DNA from: Ferruginibacter sp.
Lineage (GTDB): Bacteria; Bacteroidota; Bacteroidia; Chitinophagales; Chitinophagaceae
Direction: 5' to 3'
Length of the DNA: 64,000 bases
Assembly: GCA_019638635.1 (NCBI GenBank)
Contig: JAHBTM010000007.1
Coordinates: forward strand, 1-64,000
Below are positions 1-8,372 of the stretch, piece by piece. The position numbers and the translations under genes were made by a program. Position 1 is the first letter of the stretch. Each line of letters begins with the position of its first letter. A model generated the notes under the pieces. The model was not told the origin of the DNA. It searched no databases and worked only from the letters and a program-made list of their open reading frames with translations.

Positions 1-871
1 AGAACGAAGTTTTGAGGTAGACGATCTGATGCGGATAGCTCAAGATGGAAGGGGTGTTATCAGCATTTTAAGGTTGATGGACTTACAAGACCGACCTAAA
101 TTGTTCTCAACATTCATGTTGCAATTGCTTTCAGAGTTGTATGCTACCTTACCGGAAGAAGGGGATTTAGACAAACCGAAATTGGTGATGTTTATAGATG
201 AAGCTCATCTGGTATTTCAGGAAGCTTCCACTGAACTATTGCGCCTGATAGAAACAGTCATTAAATTGATTCGTTCTAAAGGAGTGGGCATTTTCTTTTG
301 TACGCAAAACCCAATGGATGTTCCTGCACCGGTACTCTCGCAATTGGGTTTGAAAATTCAACATGCATTGCGTGCGTTTACAGCAGCCGACAGAAAAATG
401 ATCAAACAAACCGCAGAAAATTACCCGCTTACTGAATTTTATAAAGTAGATGAATTGATTACCCATCTTGGAATCGGGGAAGCACTAATTACGATGTTGA
501 ATGAAAAAGGGATTCCTACACCACTGGCGCACGTAATGTTATGTTCACCCAAAAGCCGGATGGATATTTTAACTCAGTCGGAAGTAGATAAGATTAATGC
601 ATCTTCCAGGCTAATAAAAAAATACAACGAAATCATCGACAGCGACAGTGCACATGAAATGCTGACCCGAAAGCTGGACACGGCTGCAGAAGCTGCACCC
701 GAAGAGCCGGCTAAGAAACCGGCCAGGCCGGAGAAAAGCACTATGGAAAAAGTGACTGAAAATACCGTAGTGAAGAGCATGATGCGCACAGCAGGCAATA
801 CAATTGTTCGTTCCATCCTGGGTTCCCTTGGTATTGGCTCGCGTAGAACAAAATCGAAATCTTGGTTTTAG
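1..871 (+). CDS. HerA-like helicase/NTPase, YjgR (DUF853) family, 3' part
   Basis: The frame is open to the left edge of the window, so the gene starts upstream and about 290 C-terminal residues are visible. A Walker B-like stretch (MFIDEAHLVF) is followed by IRSKGVGIFFCTQNP and HALRAFTAADRK, which match the C-terminal half of YjgR/DUF853 proteins, relatives of the HerA DNA-translocase ATPases. The Lys/Pro-rich linker and the basic tail near GSLGIGSRR also fit. The cellular role of YjgR is poorly defined; an ATPase acting on DNA or protein is inferred from the fold. The Walker A motif must lie upstream. The next gene, recQ, is convergent. Confidence 0.85.
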   Translation, partial: ERSFEVDDLMRIAQDGRGVISILRLMDLQDRPKLFSTFMLQLLSELYATLPEEGDLDKPKLVMFIDEAHLVFQEASTELLRLIETVIKLIRSKGVGIFFCTQNPMDVPAPVLSQLGLKIQHALRAFTAADRKMIKQTAENYPLTEFYKVDELITHLGIGEALITMLNEKGIPTPLAHVMLCSPKSRMDILTQSEVDKINASSRLIKKYNEIIDSDSAHEMLTRKLDTAAEAAPEEPAKKPARPEKSTMEKVTENTVVKSMMRTAGNTIVRSILGSLGIGSRRTKSKSWF

Positions 872-1203
872 AAATCAAGGAATCCAACCGCATATAAAAA
901 GTATCTTAAAAATGCACCAGATTTAATGGATTGAAACAAGGTTTGATATCCATTATAACGGACTTTTATTCACAGTCTACCGGAAGAATGTATGGTGATT
1001 TTTGTGTGATGGGCGGAAAATATAAAAATCTAAAGTGTTAGTAATCAGGATAATATAATTTAATTCAAATTATATTAAACACCTTGTAGAAAAAAAACTA
1101 TAAAATAATTTGTGGATATTGATTTCGTGCTTATCTTCGTCTTGGTTTTTCATAGGATATTGGATTTTAAAGCGGGACTAGATTTCTATCTTGGTCCCTT
1201 TTT
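872..1203. other. Intergenic region with inverted repeat, promoter-like site and terminator
   Basis: This 332-base gap lies between two convergent genes and shows no credible protein gene; a 115-codon plus-strand frame that begins here and runs into recQ looks like chance. It holds a perfect AT-rich inverted repeat (1051-1077), a promoter-like pair (TTG at 1084, TAATTTG at 1106) and a terminator-like hairpin (1174-1205). Together these could make a short RNA of about 90 nt. Confidence 0.5.
1051..1077. repeat. Perfect 11-bp inverted repeat
   Basis: TAATATAATTT (1051-1061) and AAATTATATTA (1067-1077) are exact reverse complements around a 5-base loop. The stem is all A/T. It may be a bidirectional stop signal between convergent genes or a protein site; nothing else identifies it. 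Confidence 0.6.
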
Positions 1204-1205
1204 TT
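1084..1205 (+). ncRNA. Candidate small RNA with own promoter and terminator
   Basis: A TTG at 1084-1086 is followed after 19 bases by TAATTTG (1106-1112), one base short of the Bacteroidota TAnnTTTG box. About 60 bases further on, GGGAC (1174-1178) pairs with GTCCC (1194-1198) and AGAT with ATCT inside it, and seven T residues follow. Transcription from about 1118 to 1205 would give a roughly 88-nt RNA. No known RNA family is recognised. The hairpin could instead simply end the upstream yjgR-like transcript. Confidence 0.3.
1174..1205 (+). terminator. Intrinsic terminator
   Basis: The hairpin has a GGGAC/GTCCC outer stem and an AGAT/ATCT inner stem around a TTCT loop, followed by T7. It points in the direction of the yjgR-like gene and abuts the stop codon of convergent recQ. 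Confidence 0.55.
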
Positions 1206-3102
1206 ATGCCTTAACCCTAACCAGTTCACCCCGTTCGTTCAAAACTATCATGGATTCAGTTTCCAATAAATGGATAGCGTTTCGTGTGGCGTTCAATCCG
1301 AATTGTGATTCCAGTGTATTGATTTTAACCGGCCCGTGGCGAAGTAGTTCAAGAATTTTTTCAGCTACGGCGAATCCATTCCCTGAAACATTCTTTTCTT
1401 TTTTCTGCAGACAGATATCACAAATGCCACAATCCTGTACAGAGGTATCTCCAAAATAGTGAGCAATGAATGTACTGCGGCAAGTATGTTGTTGTTCAAG
1501 ATAGGTTACCATATGTTCCAGGCGTTTACTAAACACTTCTTTTCTTTTGAGGTGCTCAGTATAATTAAAAGAGAAGTCATCCTGATACATACGGTTCAAT
1601 GTAAGAAATACAGAAGGCTGTTCAATTCTTGCCCTGTATTCAATGATGCCCATTCCGTGTAGTTGGTGTAAACTTTGTATGATTTCCGTCATATCGGAAT
1701 ACATGAATCGTGCAAGCGAAAATTCATTCAGTTTCACATCATGGTCGAGGATACCTTCGTACATCCTCAATAATCCTTTAATGAGTTGATTCAGGTGTTC
1801 AAACCCGGTATCGAGGGATCGCAGGGTTTCAGTTTCTACGGTAAAGCGAACCGTTGAAGGCTGCCATGTGCTTTCATTGAAACTCAGGATACCGGCTTTT
1901 TCAAGTGCTTGTATGGCATAGGTAGATTCGAGGATGTTCAAACGGAAGTTCTCAGAAAAACGGCCGGGATCGAATGGGTAGAGATTTCCGGCACCGATTC
2001 CGGCAGGAACCCCTAAATAATTCATCAGTGCGAGATACACACTTTTGATTTGTTCGTACGATGGAAAACGGGTGTTCACCATGTTTCGAAGTTGAGCCGC
2101 ATCACCCGGAGTGGTCAGCAGAATGGCTTTGCTATACTGCAAGTCTCTGCCTGCACGTCCGGCTTCCTGATAATAGTTTTCCAGGCAATCCGGTGTATCA
2201 AAATGCACCACCAGCCGTACATCGGGTTTATCGATACCCATTCCAAAGGCATTGGTACAAACCATCACTTTTGTTCGGCCTGAAACCCAGTCTTCTTGTT
2301 TTCGTGTACGCGTTTCCGTTGTAAGCCCTGCATGGTAAAAATCAGCCGAAACGCCCTTCATTATCAACAAGTCGGCAACGGCTTTTGTTTGCCGCCTGCT
2401 TTTACAATACACAATACCGCAATCTGTTTGGCCATTGAATATTTCACTGATGTAATGGTGTTTGGATTCCGGTTGTATAACAAAGTATGCCAGGTTGGGT
2501 CTTTCAAATGATTGACGAAACCTGTTCAATGTATGTAAGTGCAATTGCACGGCGATATCTTCCTGAACTTCTTCAGTTGCGGAAGCTGTCAAGGCAATCA
2601 CCGGAATATCGGGCAGTTGCTTTCTGATTTGATTAATTTTCAAATAGGCCGGCCGGAAATCATATCCCCACTGAGATATGCAATGCGCTTCATCAATGGC
2701 CAGCAAACGAATATTCATGTCGGATAATTCGTTCTTGAATGCGGAGCTGTCGAGTCTTTCAGGAGATACATATAAAAACTTAAGTGCACCGGCAGTCGCC
2801 AATTCAAGTATATCCTGAATTTCACTATTAGATAAACCGGTGTGAATAGACTGTGCGGGGATATTTCTTCTGTTCAGTTGTTCCACCTGGTCTTTCATTA
2901 ATGCAATAAGTGGACTAACCACCAGGCACATACCTTCCTGCATCATGGCCGGAACCTGAAAACAAATAGATTTACCGCCACCGGTGGGCAAGATCGCAAG
3001 TGTATGATTGCCCGTTATCACCGAGCGTATGATATCCTCCTGCATAGGGCGGAATGTATCGTATCCCCAGTAAGTTTTTAATATGTGATGTGCCGTATTC
3101 AA
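1204..3102 (-). CDS. recQ: ATP-dependent DNA helicase RecQ
   Basis: This is a 632-residue 3'-5' DNA helicase for recombination and fork repair. The sequence shows Walker A TGGGKS (residues 40-45), DEAH (137-140) followed by CISQWGYDFRPAY, and a zinc site with four Cys (about 541, 558, 561, 564). A winged-helix RQC region follows. The HRDC domain of longer RecQ proteins is missing; such short forms are common in Bacteroidota. The start is taken as TTG, because the next in-frame Met lies inside the conserved FRPMQ motif and no upstream ATG exists. It is 21 bases downstream of copA and in the same frame, separated by the copA TAA, so the two are probably co-transcribed. Confidence 0.95.
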   Translation of the reverse strand: MNTAHHILKTYWGYDTFRPMQEDIIRSVITGNHTLAILPTGGGKSICFQVPAMMQEGMCLVVSPLIALMKDQVEQLNRRNIPAQSIHTGLSNSEIQDILELATAGALKFLYVSPERLDSSAFKNELSDMNIRLLAIDEAHCISQWGYDFRPAYLKINQIRKQLPDIPVIALTASATEEVQEDIAVQLHLHTLNRFRQSFERPNLAYFVIQPESKHHYISEIFNGQTDCGIVYCKSRRQTKAVADLLIMKGVSADFYHAGLTTETRTRKQEDWVSGRTKVMVCTNAFGMGIDKPDVRLVVHFDTPDCLENYYQEAGRAGRDLQYSKAILLTTPGDAAQLRNMVNTRFPSYEQIKSVYLALMNYLGVPAGIGAGNLYPFDPGRFSENFRLNILESTYAIQALEKAGILSFNESTWQPSTVRFTVETETLRSLDTGFEHLNQLIKGLLRMYEGILDHDVKLNEFSLARFMYSDMTEIIQSLHQLHGMGIIEYRARIEQPSVFLTLNRMYQDDFSFNYTEHLKRKEVFSKRLEHMVTYLEQQHTCRSTFIAHYFGDTSVQDCGICDICLQKKEKNVSGNGFAVAEKILELLRHGPVKINTLESQFGLNATRNAIHLLETESMIVLNERGELVRVKA

Positions 3103-3123
3103 TGCGATAAAATGCAGACCAAG

Positions 3124-5235
3124 TTAAAAAACCTTTTTTACGTAGAGCCGGGCAGAATTGATGGCTAGTACAATATCACTGAAACCCATGGCCAATGCAG
3201 CAATGGAAGGACTCAGGTATCCGAATGCGGCAATAGGTATCGCAATAATGTTATAGAAAAAAGCCCAGAAAAGATTTTGTTTGATGGTGATATCCGTATG
3301 CCGGCCAAGCCCAAGTGCTTCAGGTAAATTTTTCAGTCCATGATTAACGAGGATGACATCTGCATGTTGTAATGCGATTTGAGATGCATCACTCAGGGAA
3401 ATACCTAATGTAGCTTTAGCCAATGCAGGAGCATCATTGATTCCATCACCTACCATCGCCGTAGGGGCATGGGCATTCAATTGGCCAATGATTTCCAGTT
3501 TTTCTCTGGGTGATTTTTCGGCAATCACTTCCTGAATGCCCAGCGCAGTGGCAACCGCATCTGCTTTAGATTGTACATCACCACTAAGCATGATGGTGCG
3601 GATACCAGCAGCGTGTAATCGTTGAACCATATGCGGAGCTTCGGGCCTGATTTCATCTTCTACATCTACCCAACCGAGTAATCCTCCATTCTTCCATACA
3701 TACAAAGAATGGCCATTTTCCGTGATGGTTTCAGGATAAGCCTTTGCAGCACCGGCGAGGTAAATGTCGCCGTGCGTATCTTCCGCACGTATGCCCAATC
3801 CTTTTATTTCTTCCACATGCTTCCACTGAATGGGTGGAGTACCTCCCCATGCTTTGGCAATCGATTTTCCAATGGGGTGTGCAGAAAACTTTTCCAGCGA
3901 AAATAAAATGCGCCTGAAATCTTCATCCGGAACAGATGTATTATAACGGCTAACTGTAAACGCACCTGTTGTTAAGGTTCCGGTTTTGTCGAATACAATT
4001 TGTTGAATTTTTTTAAAAGATTCAAGACTGGAAGCATTACGGAAAAGAATACCGGAACGTGCCGACCTGCCCATGCCCACAGCAATAGCGGCCGGTGTGG
4101 CCAATCCCATCGCACAGGGACAAGAAATGACCAGCACGGCTACTGCCCGCATCAATGCGCTGCCCGCTTCAATATTGAAAACGAAATAGTTCATCAGAAA
4201 AGTGATCACTGCAAGTGCCACCACCACCGGAACGAACACCGCACTGATTTTATCTGCCATTTTCTGCAGCGGTGGTTTCTCAGCCTGCGCTTCTTCCACC
4301 ATTTTAATTATTCCTGCCAGCACTGTATCAGAACCGGTTGCAGTAACTTGCGCACGTACAATACCTTCTTCCACAATGCTGCCGCCAATCAGCATGTCTT
4401 TTTTTGTTTTCGGCAATAAGGTGCTTTCACCCGTAATGAGTGCCTCGTTTACAGCACATTCACCCCATAAAATTTTACAATCTACAGGAACCTGTTCGCC
4501 CGTTTTAATGAGGATGAGGTCGCCCGTGCGCAACGCGGTATTTTCAATTTCAAAAATCTGCTCTTCATGTTGATCATTGAAAGCAATCATGTTCGCCATC
4601 ACTTTCTGTGATCGAGTGAGCGTTTGAATTGATTTTTGAGTGGAACGTATGGAAATATCTTCGAGATAGTTTCCTAAAAAAACCAGGGTGATAATGGTGG
4701 CAGTGGTTTCGAAAAACAAATAGTCGGGTCCTAATTGCAGGAGGGCACCGGTAAGGCTATAAGCAAAAGAGGCTACTGCACCAAGCGTAATGAGCACGTT
4801 CATATTCGGCACTCCTGACCGGATGCTCTTTAAAGCACTGCGGCCGAAGAAATACATCCCGGTGATAAATACCGGAAGACAAATCAACATCTGAACCCAT
4901 GGATTCATGAGCCAGTGCAGGTGTATCCATCCATCGAGCATGTGCAACATCAGGATGGCTGTGAATGGCAGCGTAAAAAAGAATCGTTGTTTATGGTTGC
5001 TGAGAAAGGGTGTGGATGATGTTTCCGGTTGTGTTTCATCTACCACCCGGTATCCTAAATGACGTATTCCATCTGTAAGTTGTTTGAGTGAGCTTCCGGG
5101 ATTGTTGAAACTCACGGAGCCTGAAATCGGATTCACCTTCACGTGGCTCATGCCTTCTTGCTCGAGATATTTTGTAACGGAGAGCGCACAATTGCTGCAG
5201 GTCATCCCTTCCACTTTCCAATCCACCTGTTCCAT
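3124..5235 (-). CDS. copA: Copper-translocating P1B-type ATPase
   Basis: This 703-residue inner-membrane pump probably exports Cu+. One N-terminal heavy-metal-associated domain carries GMTCSNC (10-16). Membrane helices follow, then the TGES actuator loop (268-271), the CPC metal-binding motif in the sixth helix (372-374), the phosphorylated Asp in DKTGT (416-420), the HP motif (453-454) and GDGINDAP (596-603). All catalytic motifs are intact. CPC together with GMTC favours copper or silver over zinc. A TAAATTTG -7 box ends only four bases before the ATG, so the mRNA may be leaderless. No copper regulator is nearby; recQ follows. Confidence 0.95.
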   Translation of the reverse strand: MEQVDWKVEGMTCSNCALSVTKYLEQEGMSHVKVNPISGSVSFNNPGSSLKQLTDGIRHLGYRVVDETQPETSSTPFLSNHKQRFFFTLPFTAILMLHMLDGWIHLHWLMNPWVQMLICLPVFITGMYFFGRSALKSIRSGVPNMNVLITLGAVASFAYSLTGALLQLGPDYLFFETTATIITLVFLGNYLEDISIRSTQKSIQTLTRSQKVMANMIAFNDQHEEQIFEIENTALRTGDLILIKTGEQVPVDCKILWGECAVNEALITGESTLLPKTKKDMLIGGSIVEEGIVRAQVTATGSDTVLAGIIKMVEEAQAEKPPLQKMADKISAVFVPVVVALAVITFLMNYFVFNIEAGSALMRAVAVLVISCPCAMGLATPAAIAVGMGRSARSGILFRNASSLESFKKIQQIVFDKTGTLTTGAFTVSRYNTSVPDEDFRRILFSLEKFSAHPIGKSIAKAWGGTPPIQWKHVEEIKGLGIRAEDTHGDIYLAGAAKAYPETITENGHSLYVWKNGGLLGWVDVEDEIRPEAPHMVQRLHAAGIRTIMLSGDVQSKADAVATALGIQEVIAEKSPREKLEIIGQLNAHAPTAMVGDGINDAPALAKATLGISLSDASQIALQHADVILVNHGLKNLPEALGLGRHTDITIKQNLFWAFFYNIIAIPIAAFGYLSPSIAALAMGFSDIVLAINSARLYVKKVF

Positions 5236-5239
5236 AGTG

Positions 5240-5247
5240 CAAATTTA
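5240..5247 (-). promoter_or_regulatory. -7 box of copA promoter
   Basis: TAAATTTG on the minus strand matches the Bacteroidota consensus TAnnTTTG. It ends four bases before the copA ATG, which would place the transcription start at or very near the start codon. No TTG is found at the usual -33 spacing. Confidence 0.5.
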
Positions 5248-5283
5248 CCCAAAGCCCGATAAGATAATCTGTGTTTAACAAAA

Positions 5284-5291
5284 TATCTTTG
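5284..5291 (+). promoter_or_regulatory. -7 box of tsaE promoter
   Basis: TATCTTTG is a perfect TAnnTTTG box ending three bases before the tsaE ATG at 5295. It argues for that ATG over the upstream in-frame GTG at 5271, which would lie upstream of the transcription start. No clear -33 TTG is present. Confidence 0.5.
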
Positions 5292-5294
5292 GGT

Positions 5295-5708
5295 ATGGAA
5301 TTGATTTTCAGTGAAGCCGAATTACCGCAAGCGGCTGAAATTTTTATGCATACGCTATTGCCCGGCCACAGGGTGTTTGCGTTTCACGGGCCGTTGGGTG
5401 CAGGCAAAACAACGTTTATACAATCCGTTTGTAAGGCGTTAAAGGTGAGCGACCGGGTGTCGAGCCCAACGTTTTCCATTATCAATGCGTATCATTCTCC
5501 TGAGTATGGTGCCGTGTATCATATGGATCTGTACCGGTTGAAATCTTCAACTGAAGCGCTGGATGCCGGTGTAGACGAGGCGATTCAATCAGGAGCTATC
5601 TGTTTCATTGAATGGCCCGATAAAGCGCCGGAAATTACCATTGGATCTGTACCATGTTTTCTGCAGGTTTTACCCGGCAATAAAAGAAAGTTGGAGATAA
5701 AATTGTAA
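5295..5708 (+). CDS. tsaE: tRNA threonylcarbamoyladenosine biosynthesis ATPase TsaE
   Basis: TsaE is the small ATPase that works with TsaB and TsaD to attach threonylcarbamoyl to A37 of ANN-decoding tRNAs. The 137-residue product has a P-loop GPLGAGKTT (32-40), SSPTFSIINAY, YHMDLYRL and CFIEWPDKA, all family hallmarks, and normal length. ATG 5295 is preferred to GTG 5271 because of the promoter box between them. The gene is divergent from copA and 48 bases upstream of ald. tsaB lies elsewhere in the window (47.0 kb). Confidence 0.93.
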   Translation: MELIFSEAELPQAAEIFMHTLLPGHRVFAFHGPLGAGKTTFIQSVCKALKVSDRVSSPTFSIINAYHSPEYGAVYHMDLYRLKSSTEALDAGVDEAIQSGAICFIEWPDKAPEITIGSVPCFLQVLPGNKRKLEIKL

Positions 5709-5756
5709 ATTGTAACGATATCAACTGACCACTTCACCTGAAATTACTGATCGTTC

Positions 5757-6971
5757 ATGGCCCAACAGAAACCGATTGTTAGTCCATCTTTTGCCTTCGC
5801 TACATTAGAAGAAACCTTGGATGTTAAACCCAAAGGAGAGGAATTGTACATAGGTATTCCGAGAGAAAAATCTTTCAATGAAAACAGGATTGCCCTTACA
5901 CCCGATGCGGTTGGGGTGCTGGTTGCCAACGGGCACCACGTAGTCGTGGAAAGCAACGCCGGCCTGGGCGCCAATTACAGCGATAAAGATTATAGTGAAG
6001 CCGGGGCAAGAATTGTGTACGATACTGAAAAAGTTTTTGAGTCGGGTGTAATCGTTAAGAGCGGGCCGGTGAGTGAAGATGATTGTAAATACCTGAAACC
6101 GAATCAATACATCATCTCTCCTATCCACTTACCGGTGATGAAAAAGGAAATTCTGGAGAAGATGATGGAGAAAAAAATTACTGCCCTCAGTTTTGAAAAC
6201 CTGAAAGATGACAGCGGACACAACCCCATTGTGCGAAGCATGAGTGAAATTGCCGGAAGTGCCGTGATGTTGATTTCGAGTCAGTACCTAAGTACGGCCA
6301 ATAACGGAAAGGGTGTGCTGGTAGGAGGAATCAGCGGAATTCCGCCCACCAAAGTTATTATCATTGGTGCGGGCATTGTGGGTGAATATGCAGCCCGTAC
6401 GGCCCTTGCAATGGGTGCAAGTGTAAAGATTTTTGACAATAGCATTTATCGCTTGAAGCGATTGCAGAATAATATTGGTGTGCGTTTATGGACTTCCGTT
6501 ATTGAACCTAAAATACTGGGCAAGCAGTTAAAAACATGTGATGTAGCCGTAGGCGCATTAAGTGCCGGAGGCGTTCGTACACCCGTAGTAGTAACTGAAG
6601 AAATGGTTTCGGCTATGCGTCCGGGTAGTGTGATAGTGGATGTAAGTATTGACCACGGCGGATGTTTTGAAACCAGTTCCGTAACCACACACGATGATCC
6701 GGTTTTCAGAAAGTATGATGTGATTCATTATTGTGTGCCAAACATTCCCAGCGGTTTTGCACGAACAGCTTCTCAGGCCATCAGCAATGTACTCATGCCC
6801 TTATTACTCGAAACCGGGGAAGATGGAGGTATTGAAAATGTAGTGTGGTATAAAATCAATATTCGCAGTGGTATTTATCTCTTTAAAGGTAGCCTCACCA
6901 ATTTCCATTTGAGTGAACGTTTTAATTTAAAATTCACTGACTTGAACCTGCTCATTGCCAGCAGGCGTTAA
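5757..6971 (+). CDS. ald: Alanine dehydrogenase
   Basis: This 404-residue NAD-dependent enzyme interconverts L-alanine and pyruvate plus ammonia. The N-terminal catalytic domain shows IGIPREKSFNENRIALTP; the Rossmann motif GAGIVG is at 204-209 and VSIDHGGCFE near 300. The protein is about 30 residues longer at the N terminus than the classic 371-residue enzyme, as in other Bacteroidota members. Related proteins include the saccharopine dehydrogenase and PntA families, but the alanine dehydrogenase motifs fit best. The 3' end overlaps the convergent ABC ATPase gene by four bases. Confidence 0.88.
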   Translation: MAQQKPIVSPSFAFATLEETLDVKPKGEELYIGIPREKSFNENRIALTPDAVGVLVANGHHVVVESNAGLGANYSDKDYSEAGARIVYDTEKVFESGVIVKSGPVSEDDCKYLKPNQYIISPIHLPVMKKEILEKMMEKKITALSFENLKDDSGHNPIVRSMSEIAGSAVMLISSQYLSTANNGKGVLVGGISGIPPTKVIIIGAGIVGEYAARTALAMGASVKIFDNSIYRLKRLQNNIGVRLWTSVIEPKILGKQLKTCDVAVGALSAGGVRTPVVVTEEMVSAMRPGSVIVDVSIDHGGCFETSSVTTHDDPVFRKYDVIHYCVPNIPSGFARTASQAISNVLMPLLLETGEDGGIENVVWYKINIRSGIYLFKGSLTNFHLSERFNLKFTDLNLLIASRR

Positions 6972-7585
6972 GCCTCTTTATAATCTGACATGGAGATATG
7001 CTCCTTACAGGAACGGTACTCCGTGGCGTCGTTGCTGCCGATAATAACCGTTTTGCCATCGGTACAGGATTCTATAAGATGTGTGTATAATTCAATGCCT
7101 TGCTGATCGAGGTTGGTAGTGGGTTCATCGAGCAGGAGCAACGAACTCTTTGAATAGAATGCCAAACCGAGTTTCAGCCGTTGCTTCATACCACTGCTGT
7201 AAAAGCGAATTTGTTTATTGGCGGCCTGGGTGAGCCCGCAGGTGTTAAGAATAACGGTATTGGATACACTAAAACTTTTAAAGGTTGATTGAAAGTTCAG
7301 AATTTCAAGTGCTGTCATTTCTTCAATCAGTTCCAGATACGGGGCAGCAACCGCAACGTGTTGAAACGGATGGTCTACAACCTGTAGTGTTTCAGGATGT
7401 GTATAGGCAATACGGCCTTCGTTGTGCAGGGTAGCTCCTCCAATGATTTGCAGCAGAGTAGATTTGCCGGAACCGTTGGGCCCGATGATGGCATAATGAT
7501 TTCCGGTTTGGAAGGTACAGGTAAGTTTACGGAAAATCCATTCCCTGTTGTAACGTTTGCCTACTTTTTGCAGGTCAATATTCAT
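6968..7585 (-). CDS. ABC transporter ATP-binding protein
   Basis: This 205-residue ATPase subunit has Walker A GPNGSGKST (35-43), a signature motif of the variant form SSGMKQRLKL (from 130) and Walker B LLLLDEPTTNLD (149-160). No permease is fused or adjacent, so substrate and partner are unknown. It is the last gene of the lipid A operon and its start overlaps the end of lpxA by 11 bases, suggesting translational coupling. A link to envelope assembly is inferred from position only. Confidence 0.85.
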   Translation of the reverse strand: MNIDLQKVGKRYNREWIFRKLTCTFQTGNHYAIIGPNGSGKSTLLQIIGGATLHNEGRIAYTHPETLQVVDHPFQHVAVAAPYLELIEEMTALEILNFQSTFKSFSVSNTVILNTCGLTQAANKQIRFYSSGMKQRLKLGLAFYSKSSLLLLDEPTTNLDQQGIELYTHLIESCTDGKTVIIGSNDATEYRSCKEHISMSDYKEA

Positions 7586-8372
7586 CAGCTTCGCCCCGGG
7601 TATGAAGTTTGGTAATGCCGCGTTTGCTCGTGCGGATAAAATCGAGGATACCGTCTCTTTCTTTATTAGCCGGTAAGTTATCCTGAATGTATTCCAGTGC
7701 CTGCGAAATATTCATTCCCTTATAATAAATGTGGCGGTACACATCGAGAATTTCATTGATGGTTTCTGCGGAGAAACCACGGCGTTGTAAACCCACGGAG
7801 TTGATACCTGCAAAGCAGAGTGGGGTGCGGCCGGCTTTAATATAGGGAGGAACATCTTTGATGATGGAGGACTGTCCGGCAATGTAGGTATGTGCCCCAA
7901 TGCGTGTAAACTGTGGCGCTGCTGAAAGTCCGCCAATAATGGCATAATCTCCCACTTCCACATGTCCGGCCAGTTGAACGCCATTGGCCAGGATTACATG
8001 GTCGCCTACGGTACAATCATGCGCAATGTGCGCATAGGCCATCAACATACAATGGCTTCCTACAACGGTTTTCCACTTATCCTGCGTACCGCGGTTTATG
8101 GTTACACATTCACGGATGGTAGTATATTCGCCCACTTCAACAGTGGTTTTTTCACCGATAAATTTCAAGTCTTGAGGAATTCCTCCCAATACAGCACCGG
8201 GAAATATCTGGCATCCCTTGCCGATGTGGGTGCCTTCCATCAACACTACGTTCGACATAATATGGCAATCATCACCCACGATTACACCGTCATGTATCAT
8301 TGCGAATGGATCAATGGTTACATGTTGGCCGATGGTTGCGTTCGGGCTAATGTAGGCTAACGGGCTAATCAT
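7575..8372 (-). CDS. lpxA: UDP-N-acetylglucosamine acyltransferase LpxA
   Basis: LpxA performs the first step of lipid A synthesis, moving a 3-hydroxyacyl chain from ACP to the 3-OH of UDP-GlcNAc. The 265-residue protein begins with hexapeptide repeats of a left-handed beta-helix (ISPNATIGQHVTI). AYAHIAHDC holds the expected catalytic His (about residue 118). The C-terminal helical part includes FAGINSVGLQRRGFS, typical of LpxA. It overlaps the upstream lpxC-fabZ by four bases (ATGA). Confidence 0.95.
   Translation of the reverse strand: MISPLAYISPNATIGQHVTIDPFAMIHDGVIVGDDCHIMSNVVLMEGTHIGKGCQIFPGAVLGGIPQDLKFIGEKTTVEVGEYTTIRECVTINRGTQDKWKTVVGSHCMLMAYAHIAHDCTVGDHVILANGVQLAGHVEVGDYAIIGGLSAAPQFTRIGAHTYIAGQSSIIKDVPPYIKAGRTPLCFAGINSVGLQRRGFSAETINEILDVYRHIYYKGMNISQALEYIQDNLPANKERDGILDFIRTSKRGITKLHTRGEADEY

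Noticed and set aside
4000..4573. Two overlapping plus-strand frames rich in His, Cys and Ser
   Set aside because: Both are shadows of the copA coding sequence, in the metal-pump core.
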